NCBI RefSeq assembly: GCF_000711695.1
Contig: NW_013546872.1
Span: 1-31,315, forward strand
Direction of reading: 5' to 3'
Source: Tilletiaria anomala UBC 951
Taxonomy: Eukaryota > Basidiomycota > Exobasidiomycetes > Georgefischeriales > Tilletiariaceae
Length of the DNA stretch: 31,315 nucleotides
Part shown: in pieces, positions 13,899 to 22,376 of the stretch
Position numbering within the stretch: position 1 is the first letter of the stretch
Layout of the letters: every line of letters begins with the position of its first letter
Made by a program: the position numbers and the translations under genes
Notes under the pieces: generated by a model
Seen by the model: only the letters and a program-made list of their open reading frames with translations
Databases searched by the model: none
Told to the model about the DNA's origin: nothing

Positions 13899-15300
13899 TC
13901 TTGTACTCTCACCACGCGCAGTTGCGGACCTCAGGCATCTCCTCTTCGTCTCGGGCCCGGGTGACGGGCAGCCAGCGGCGTCAGGATCGGGATCAGCGTC
14001 GAAAGCACCTTCATCCGCTTCCCCAGCGGATAGTGCAGATGGCGAGGGCGATCGCGAATGGGGGTCCAGCGCAGATCACTGGATTCTCCCCACAGCCCTG
14101 CGGCGGAGCATCCAAGATGCGCTTGAGCACCCTCTACCTGCGCCAGACGGCTGGCCGCAGCAGGAGCCGAGCGTGATTGTCGCCATGACTGGCAGCAGTC
14201 CCGCGATCCCGCCTACGGAGCAACGTGTCCAGCCGGAGAATGCATGCATCGCCCAGCCAGCGGCAGCGCCAGACGCCAAAGTGGTCGTTCTACATCATCA
14301 CGTGCTGCGCGACGTAGCAAAACGCATGTGGGCCCTCACAGGCGACACGCGTACGCTCGCCCGGCTGCAAGTAGCGCTCTCGACGCCGGCACCTGTATCC
14401 AGCTGCAAGGGCCGAACATCGACCAGCGAGAACGCCAACGCAACCCCCCAAAAAGCGGATAGCAATGACGACGCATCCTGGACACGATACACTCTCAGCT
14501 CACTCGTGCACGGCGCGACGCTCTACTTGCCGCCGAAGCCGAAATTCGTGCGCTCGCCGGAGCTTGAAGCAAGCCTAGCGCGGATCAAGGCGCAGCTCGA
14601 AGCGGACGAGTATGCTCGCATGACATCTTTTGCCGGCGACAGCTTGGCGCCGAGCCTGACTGCCGGTTGGACCTTCAAGGGTTCATCCGCTGCAGCACCG
14701 TACACGATCTCCACACATGCAACGCCGCACCTGCGCTCGGGCATGAATCCGCCCGTTGTGCCGATGGAGCGCGGCGCGCAGCTGCTGACGCCCGAGCAAG
14801 AAGCACAGGAGTGGGCTTATACGCGCTCCATTATCTCCGCCATTGCCAATGTTCTGCTAAGCATGTGCGCCGTCGCCGTCGCCGCCTGGTTCGCAGGGAA
14901 CAGTGGCGGCCTCGCCCCTCCCGCTCGCGCTCTCGTCGCGTTCGCCGGCGCGTTGCTCGTCGGGTTCGCAGAGACGGTCGTGTACATGCGCTACTTTAGG
15001 GGCCAGGAGGCGAAGCGGGCACGCAAAAAGCGCCGCTTATTGGATTTAGGTGATGAGAAGAAAGAGGAGAATTATAGGTCAAGTACATCAGGCAGGCTCC
15101 TGGATGACGAGGCGCTCGCGCTGCTTAGGCAGCAGCAGGAAGCTGCGATCGATGCATTGATCGCGGAGCAGCAGGCTGCTCGAAGCGTAAGCGGCAGTGT
15201 TAACGCTGTAAAGGAAGCTCCAGTTGCACTAGCAGGGACCGAAAAGGCCCCAGCCGCTCCCAAAGGCGCTCGAAAGCGTAAAAATATCATCAAAAAGTAA
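13891..15300 (+). CDS. VMA12: V-ATPase assembly factor Vma12/Vph2 (TMEM199 family)
   Basis: This ER membrane protein, with Vma21 and Vma22, is needed to assemble the V0 sector of the vacuolar proton pump. It is a single exon of 469 residues. The conserved cytosolic block reads SSLVHGATLYLPPKPKFVRS, then ASLARIKAQLEADEYARM, a strong match to the family. Two membrane helices follow at about 312-335 and 345-368, joined by a short lumenal loop (GNSGGLAPP). The C-terminal tail is charged, with a Gln-rich, probably coiled segment at 403-430, and ends KRKNIIKK. That end is Lys-rich but is not a strict KKxx or KxKxx retrieval signal. The N-terminal ~190 residues are Ala/Ser/Pro-rich and longer than in yeast Vph2 (215 residues in total). 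It converges on the NRPS-like gene with 261 bases between the stops. Confidence 0.93.
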   Translation: MPDLVLSPRAVADLRHLLFVSGPGDGQPAASGSGSASKAPSSASPADSADGEGDREWGSSADHWILPTALRRSIQDALEHPLPAPDGWPQQEPSVIVAMTGSSPAIPPTEQRVQPENACIAQPAAAPDAKVVVLHHHVLRDVAKRMWALTGDTRTLARLQVALSTPAPVSSCKGRTSTSENANATPQKADSNDDASWTRYTLSSLVHGATLYLPPKPKFVRSPELEASLARIKAQLEADEYARMTSFAGDSLAPSLTAGWTFKGSSAAAPYTISTHATPHLRSGMNPPVVPMERGAQLLTPEQEAQEWAYTRSIISAIANVLLSMCAVAVAAWFAGNSGGLAPPARALVAFAGALLVGFAETVVYMRYFRGQEAKRARKKRRLLDLGDEKKEENYRSSTSGRLLDDEALALLRQQQEAAIDALIAEQQAARSVSGSVNAVKEAPVALAGTEKAPAAPKGARKRKNIIKK

Positions 15301-15561
15301 TTTGTATAATACGCTCTTGCGCTCACTTTGGAAAATGAGAATAACCGGAGGGCATAAACTGCATGTCTGCATTGACTTTAAAATGATTATCGTGTTCATC
15401 TAAGACTACAAAAGAACAGATCTCGCGCTTGGAGACAGAGTCGGTTGCTATGATTCAAAGTCGTGCACACTTGCGAAAAGACTGGTGTGTGTTGCGCAGC
15501 ATGATGTGATGTGGTTGTGGTATGGTGTGGTACGGAGCACAGCGGTATGGAGGATGTGCGA

Positions 15562-18500
15562 TCATTTGAACCCGAATGTCTGCTGCTGCATCAGCGGACT
15601 TGCCGGCCCGTTCCAGCCGTGCCCATTTTGAGAGCCATAAGGCGTGCCGTTGGGGGACCCCTTGTAGTCAAATCCGCCCTTGTTGCCGATGTTGATCGTG
15701 CTGCTCGTGCGCGACGAATCCCCTCCATCGGCGTACGGTGCCTTTGGCTTGCGGACGCGCAGCTGTCGCGCTGGCCAGCCAGCGTAGACAGCGCCAGCCT
15801 CTGCAATCTCGCCTGAGGCGACGAGCGTGTGCTCCAAAAGGATCGAGCGCGGCTCCATGCTGGCACCTGAGAGAAGACGACTCCCTGAACGCATGGCGCA
15901 GCCGTCACCAATGCGAAGCTTGTTGAGGCTGAAACGCCCTCTGGAGTTGATGTGAGCGACGACAGACGCGTCATCGATCGAGACGTAATCGCCCATCGTG
16001 ACCATTTCCGGTTCAGTCAGCTGCAAAGACGGCTTGCCACCTGCCCAGATCGCACACTCGCGGCCAATATGAGCGCCGAGCGCACGCAGGTACCAGACAG
16101 CGTAGATCGAGCCAGAGATGCAGCCAATGACATGGCCGCCAAAGCCTCTCCCTAGCAAGCGCTGGAGCGTAAGGTGAAGCTGCCAGCGTTGGCAGTAGCT
16201 GCTCTTGTCCCAGTCGTATCGCCCTTCGCGGCGTCTTCCAATGACGGCCCACTTAGTTCCGATTACCCATGCAAAGGCGAGCATGCACTGAATGAACATA
16301 ATGATGACAAAACAAATGGCGATGGATGCATAGAGAAGCCCGGGGCGGTACCAGTGATCGGCGAACAGAAATGCGGCCTTATCTCCGAATTTACTTCGGA
16401 GAAAGTTGAGGAGCAGAACTGTCGCGGCGGCTGGAGTCGCCCAGTAGGCCGAGGCGAAGACGGACATGAAGATGTTGATGGTCACCAGCATCAAGTACGG
16501 GAAGACAAAGAAGTTGGCTTGGCGTTTGTAGAACGCGCGACCGAATGGCGTGAGCGTCTCGTCCTCGCCGCCCATGGCTTCTTGCTTGGCGGCCTTGCCG
16601 AAGCTGACAGCCTCGCCGTTCTTTGCACCCATCCACACCGAGTTTTCCTCGTAGGAACCATTGCGGCGTGCCAAGGCACCGGAGCCCATGACGCACTGTT
16701 TGCCAATGCTGCATCCGGGTAGAAGCACGACTCTGTCCGCAATCATCGCCCCGCGTCCGACGCGCACGCGAGCCCAGCCAATACTGTCGGAAGTAAAAAC
16801 TTCGGAACGTGAGCCAAAAACGACGTCATCGCCAATCTCTAGCAGCTCCGGGTCTGGGCAGTAGATGCCAGAGCCTGGCCAATAGACGCGTCGGCCGATC
16901 TTGGCGCCCATGGCACGATAGATGACGGAGGTCATTTCATAGTGCGTACCCAGGAGCGAGAAAGCACGTCTCAACTGGGGTTGAGACAACAGCTCGGCCC
17001 CAATCCAGCGACGGAGCAGCGAAAGCTCCGTGGCGTTGCGCATGGAGCCCTCGCGGTTGAGGCCGAAGCAACGTTTGACGACGACACCGAGTATGAGGTT
17101 CATGAGCGGCGGCATGGCATTGCGCACGACGCGAGCGACGTAATGCCATCCAATACGGCGCGGGTAGGCGAACCAGGCAATGACGCCCTCGATGCTGTCG
17201 TGCCTGTTGAACGAGAATGGCTGCGAGAGAAGCATGAAAAGCGCTGCGAACCAGGGCACATAGCCGAGGAATTTGACGAAGAATCGGATCGGGACGCCGA
17301 CCAACGCAATCAGCCACAAAGAGGGACGCGGGATACCTGCCCTGTTGAATGCTGCGTACGCATCGGAGGACGGCTCCTCGTGTGAGGACGACTGCGGGCC
17401 CCAGACAGTGCCGTCAGCAAGGCGTGCACCGGGCGAGATCTGGGTGAAGGTGTTGACGACGCAGTCGCGGCCGATGATGATAGGCTCCAGACGGAAGTAG
17501 CCATCGCGCTCAACGCAGAACCCGCGAACGAGCGACTTGTCGATACGTGCCCCATCGTGAACAGTGATCAGGTCGTACTCGCCTAGCTTAGCATACTTGT
17601 CGATCTTGACGTCTGAGCCGATGGACATCCCGAGGAGACGGTAGTAGCACTTTTGAAGATCGGGGGTCAGCCCAAAGAGACCCTTTCCAGCCGTCTTGAG
17701 CGACTGGTTGACGATCCACCAGCGCAGATGGTAGTTGCACCACATGGGGTACTTGCCAGGCTTGTACCGGCCTATGATGAGCCACTTGAACGCGATGGCA
17801 GTGACGGGGCAGATGATACGGCTTGTAAACCTTGCGACGATCAGCGAGGCGAGCAGGACGGCTACGCGCTCCCAGAAGTTGTCAGAAATGTAATAAGCCG
17901 AGAAGGCGAGGCCGTGCAGGATGACGGTCCACGTCCAGGCCGCTTTGAAAGGGTAGAAGAAAAGGAGTGGCATGAGTTGGATGAACATGACCCACGGGTG
18001 GCTCTGGCTGCGAGGCTGGTAGTCATGGCTGGACAGCGTGTCGCTAGGGTCATCATCGTCGTAGCGATGGGCGCCGAGGAAGCTAGAGCTGGGCAGGCCG
18101 CTCTTCTCATCGTAGTATCCATCCATGTCATCATCTTCGTCGTCCTCTCCGTCGCCGATCTCCTCCTCGATGACCTCTGCGATGCCCGCGACGGTCGAGT
18201 TGTTGAAGAGCGAAGAGACCTCAAGAGAGACGCCTGTCTCCTTGCGGATCAAGTGGACCAGACGGCCGAGCAGCAGACTGTTGCCACCAAGCAGGAAGAA
18301 GTCCGACTCGGCCGTGATGGTGCCAGACTCGGTATCAAGCAACTTGGCAATGATGTCGCGGACAATGATCGCCGTGCGCGACATGGAGGACGCATTCTGT
18401 GCCTTGACCTCCTCCTCCATTGTGTCAAAGTCGATCTGGCCGTTGACCTTGGCGAGCGGCTGACGAAAGACGTGCAGCGGGTTCGGCACGACGTAACCAT

Positions 18501-20696
18501 GAAGGACCTGCGCCAGTGCTCGATCGATGTCTGCCGCATCGTAATCTGCATCCTCTTCCACTTGGATGAACGCTTCCGGTGCGCCGTCCTTGCGTTGCCG
18601 CACGGCCGCCTCGACGATACCGGGGATGCGGTAGCAGGCGCGCTCGACTGCACGCACATCAATGGAGACAACGTTGCAGGGGATCGGCTCGGACAGGGGC
18701 ACGTTTTTGTCGGGCGCCTTCGCCTCAAAGTGCCGCTGCAGTGCAGGCACATCGTCAGAGAGGGGCCCAATGCCGAGACGAGTACCAAGTTTGATGCGCA
18801 ACGGCTTGCCTGCCTGGTTCTTGGGCAAGTCATCCATGTACACTACCGCAAACGGCCACTTGGACGGATGCAGGTGGGAGCGCAGGAGGTTTTGAAGTTC
18901 CGCTAGGCCAATGCGTGGTTGGTTCGGGACGGGCACGACGACGACGCCGATCGTCTCTTGCAGGACGGCGTGTTCAATAGAGAAGGCAAGCGTTTGCTTG
19001 ACGCGTTCTTTGCATGCCTGCGTGATGGCTTCCTCAACTTCGAAAGGTGAGACGACCTCGCCACCCTTGTTGATGATCTCCTTCGACCGACCAGTGATGT
19101 AGATGTAGCCGTCAGCGTCCATGTGGCCCATGTCGCCGGAGTCGAACCACCCTTCGGTTGAGAATGAGGATGCGTCGAGCGGCTGACCAATCTCGACTTC
19201 ATAGCCTGAGAACGTGGGTAGGCCGCGCACAGAAACAGCGCCAGTCTGCCCGATAGGGAGTTCACGCTCGCGGTTGAACGGATCGCGAATGGAAATGTCT
19301 GGCCCGCAAGCGATGCCTGAACAGCCTGGCCGGTCGAGTTGGTAATGAGTCGGTGGGGAGGCGATAGGCATGCTATGATGCAGGAACAATCGGCATCGCA
19401 CTGTTCAGCAAAGGTGTTGCAATGCACGGCTCAAACGCTCGAGACTCACCATTCTGTCATACCATACGACGGCAGGACAGCAGTGCCGCTAAATGTCTCC
19501 TTGAGCTGCACGGCCAGTGATGGCAGCAGACCGCCGGCGGCATTTGCGATCATCTTAATCTTGGTTTCTTTGCTCGCATCGATGCCCTCTGGCTTCGAAG
19601 CCAGGATGGCGTGGTGCATGGTCGGAGCGGCGTAATACCTGTGCCACGAGTGAGAGACACGGAGCATCAAGAGTGTGGCAGGTAAGTGATCGCAATGCGA
19701 GGCATTAGGGCGAGAATGAAAAAGGTATGGGAGACTAACCATGTGGCACCGAGCTGTTTGGCGAGTTTCCACCACGCAGTGGCGTCAAAGCCAGCACACA
19801 TGATGGCGCTGCCGCACGAGAACATGGGCGCCCACAGGTTACGGACGATCCCGCCGACATGGAAGAGCGGCATCATGTTCACTGCACAAGAATGTGGGAG
19901 ATGCAGGTCAGCATCGTAGGCAGCAAGAAAGGGGCCATCTGCGACGGAACGCACTGTTGACCGAGTCTGGTTTGAGCTCCCACGAGAACACGACGCAGCA
20001 TGTGCCGACGATGAGGTGCCTGAGCGAGTACGGCACGACCTTTTTCTTTCCGGACGTGCCAGATGTGTGCAAGACGAGACTCGAGTCGCGCAGGCCGTGC
20101 AGCTGAGACTTTGGCAGGCTGCCGAGTTGATACGGCGTCGGTCCATCCGGCTCGAGGACGGCCATATCGAAGAGGCCCGCTGGCCCGACGCCGCGTGGGT
20201 CGATGAAGATGACCTCCATGTTTTCTTCCTCGAACAGCGACCACAGCTCGAGGCGGTCAATCGCATCACGCGTCGTGACGACCGCACGTGCACGCAGGCG
20301 CACAGCATCGTCGCGTAGCTCACCGGCCGTGCAGCTCGCGTTGACCGGAGCGCAGGTGTGGTATGCGGCGACGGAGAGCAGCGCGAGTGCGTTCTCGGGG
20401 CCCGTGGGCAGCGCCATCATCACGCGGTCATTTTGCTTGAGCGGATTGCCGCGCGAGCGCGTCGAGACGGGCAGGGTGAAGTTGGAGATGAAATGCTTGA
20501 TCGTTCTATGGTCCAGTGGCCCACGTGATAGGTCCGGGGACCAGATCGCTGGCCGCGGTGAGTTGCAGATACAGTCGAGCAATGTTGTGGCCCGACCCGA
20601 CTCGGTGATGTGTTCTGCTAGGTGGTCACCGAGCGACCGCGTCTGCGGCCGCTGCGGCAGGCCGTAGATGAAGTCCAGGGGCCACTCGGCAGACAT
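15562..20696 (-). CDS. NRPS-like membrane megasynthetase, epsilon-poly-lysine-synthetase (Pls) type, four exons
   Basis: Exons (- strand): 20696-19955, 19881-19740, 19638-19450, 19372-15562; introns of 73, 101 and 77 nt; 1627 residues. The adenylation domain has A3 LHTSGTSGKKKVV (209-221), A5 PSYGMTECMPIASPP, A7 TEGWFDSGDMG (430-440), A8 GRSKEIINKGGEVVSPFEVE (452-471) and A10 NQAGKPLRIKL with Lys547. A second C-terminal adenylation subdomain follows, ending LAKVNGQIDF. The carrier domain has the attachment Ser723 in FFLLGGNSLLLG. After an acidic linker come membrane helices alternating with three soluble blocks at about 940-1016, 1181-1273 and 1455-1555. These are rich in the hexapeptide repeats of left-handed beta-helix acyltransferases. 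This A-T-TM/C1-C3 layout is that of bacterial Pls and the NRPS terminal domain family; a fungal member (Epichloe VibA) has, to my knowledge, been linked to epsilon-poly-L-lysine. The substrate here is not established. It is probably an integral membrane enzyme needing a phosphopantetheinyl transferase. Confidence 0.92.
18277..18279 (-). other. Phosphopantetheine attachment serine of the carrier domain
   Basis: The codon for Ser723 lies within LGGNSL, the carrier-domain signature. Its presence means the carrier domain is likely active once modified. Confidence 0.85.
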
Positions 20697-22376
20697 GGTG
20701 ACCTGGTCTAGCCGCGTAGTCCAAATATGTGCAGGATGGTGGAGAGAACCGGCGGATAAGGTCGATGTTGCAAAGCAGGATCGACAATATCGAGCGCCTT
20801 ATTATACGCCAAGGCGGGTGTTGCCTGGGTACAAACAGTATATGGCGTTCCAAAGAGGCGCTTTGAGAGTCAGTCGCGCGCAGAGGCGGAGACAGGTGTG
20901 TCAATGACGCTCTCTAAAGCAGGTGCTGCACTATCCTCCACCAGCGTTAAGCATAGCGATACTAAAGAATTCGATTATTATATATTCAAAATTAAATTCA
21001 GATTGCTTCACCCACAGTGTGTCGGTCAATGGCAGCCAGCTGCTTGCGGTTCAAAAGAAAGAAAGTACCGGTTCGGCACAGTTAGATGGCAGAGCGGCAG
21101 GGTGGAATGAGGGGTGGAGCGCTGTGCCTGGGTATGTCCTGCCAGACTGTGGGGCCTTCCTCCTCACCGCATCCTCACTCTCCTGGTGCCTTCTCGTGGT
21201 TCTGCGCGGTGCCGCAGGCTGCGGTACTCCTGCGGTGGACCCCTGAGAGGGGCAGGCGCGGGTTGGGCGAAAGTTGGAGAGTGGTGCGGTGCACTGCCCC
21301 CTAGTGTGATTGGATGCGTCAACAAGCGTCCAGTCAGTTCTTCATAGGTTCGCAAGGTGCCAGTCAACACCAAATTGCAACGACTGGCCCAGTGCCAGCC
21401 GGCCTTTCTTCTTCAGCGCAACTGGTGCGTCAACAGTGCTTTGCTATCCACCGAGACACCCATCAAATTAAACCACTGATCGTGGTAGGTCGTATTGTAA
21501 AGGCTGCCTTGCTGCTCTTCCCAGCTGGTTGCCTCTTCTCCATTCACCATCGTCCTGTCCAGCGCAGCCTATACAAGGACCATCTTGCGCATCCCCCTCG
21601 AGCAGCTGATCAAGCAGCGAGTATCGTCTGCTGTCGCTGGGGGATCGGCGCTGTTCTAGTGGCTCGTCGGCACTCTTCTCTTTGCATCCCACGGCCATGT
21701 CGAAGCGACAGCAGGGAAGCTGGACGAGCGAGCGAATGAGGGCAGGCGAGAAAACAAGGAGAAGAGTGGGGACGAATTATCGAATCATTTTTCCTGCTCT
21801 GGCCAAACAAACCCTGCGCCGCATCACTTCCTGCCATCTGCTGAGCTCCCGACACCAGGCATGGCGAGCATAAAAAGTAAAGGATAGAGTAAGGGGCAGG
21901 GTGACTTCCCTCTCCACCCCCAGGGCTGTACGCGTGCACGCTGCCGCTGCTGCGAGCTTCATCGCATCCTTGCTTACGTTGATCTCATCGCCGTTAGGGA
22001 AAGAATCAGACAGAGCCCTCGCATGCTCTCGCACACTGTCAAGGGAAGTGAAGTGTCCATTTGCATTCAAGTCATGTGGGATCGAAAAGACATAAAGTGT
22101 ATGCTCAAAGAGAAAAAGGTCCGGTGGAGGCAGGGATGATGTTAGGGGAGCAAAGGTGATTCTTGCGTAGGGAGGATCGTTAAGTAGGGGGCATAACGAT
22201 CGGCGGCTAAGCTGAGTGCTTTGGTGAACTCAAATATTACTCCGTGAATACCCCGTCTGTTGTGCCTGTTGTGCACGCGGTCAATACCATTTTTCATCGA
22301 TGATCGAAAAAGAATGAGGCGGAAACAAAGAGCAAGCGATGCCTCGCAGGCAAAGCGAGCGATATCCGCCTGCAGT
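20697..22376. other. Intergenic, upstream of the NRPS-like gene
   Basis: These 1680 bases lie between two genes in tandem on the - strand. The part next to 20697 is the promoter of the NRPS-like gene and includes an AT-rich patch at 20961-21000. On the - strand a frame without ATG is open over 21777-22229 and has a strong splice donor at 21977-21976 (AAC|GTAAGC), so an unrecognised exon is possible, but it shows no family motif. No other gene or RNA is supported. Confidence 0.5.
20961..21000. promoter_or_regulatory. AT-rich patch upstream of the NRPS-like gene
   Basis: Of 40 bases, 34 are A or T, in an otherwise GC-rich region, about 265 bases before the NRPS-like start codon. It could be a nucleosome-free promoter element or a scrap of inserted AT-rich DNA. 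It has no assigned function. Confidence 0.4.

Noticed and set aside
17653-18906. Open frame of 417 codons on the + strand
   Set aside because: It is antisense to the synthetase gene over the carrier and membrane regions. It shows no domain of its own.
19138-19148. Perfect tRNA B-box sequence on the - strand
   Set aside because: It encodes Trp-Phe-Asp-Ser of the adenylation A7 motif. There is no A box or cloverleaf around it.
15562-20696. Alternative call: carboxylic acid reductase or Lys2-type NRPS-like protein
   Set aside because: There is no NAD(P)-binding reductase domain after the carrier. Membrane helices and hexapeptide blocks take its place.
21314-21739. Open frame of 141 codons on the + strand upstream of the synthetase
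   Set aside because: It has no recognisable motif, a composition unlike the neighbouring genes, and overlaps other chance frames.
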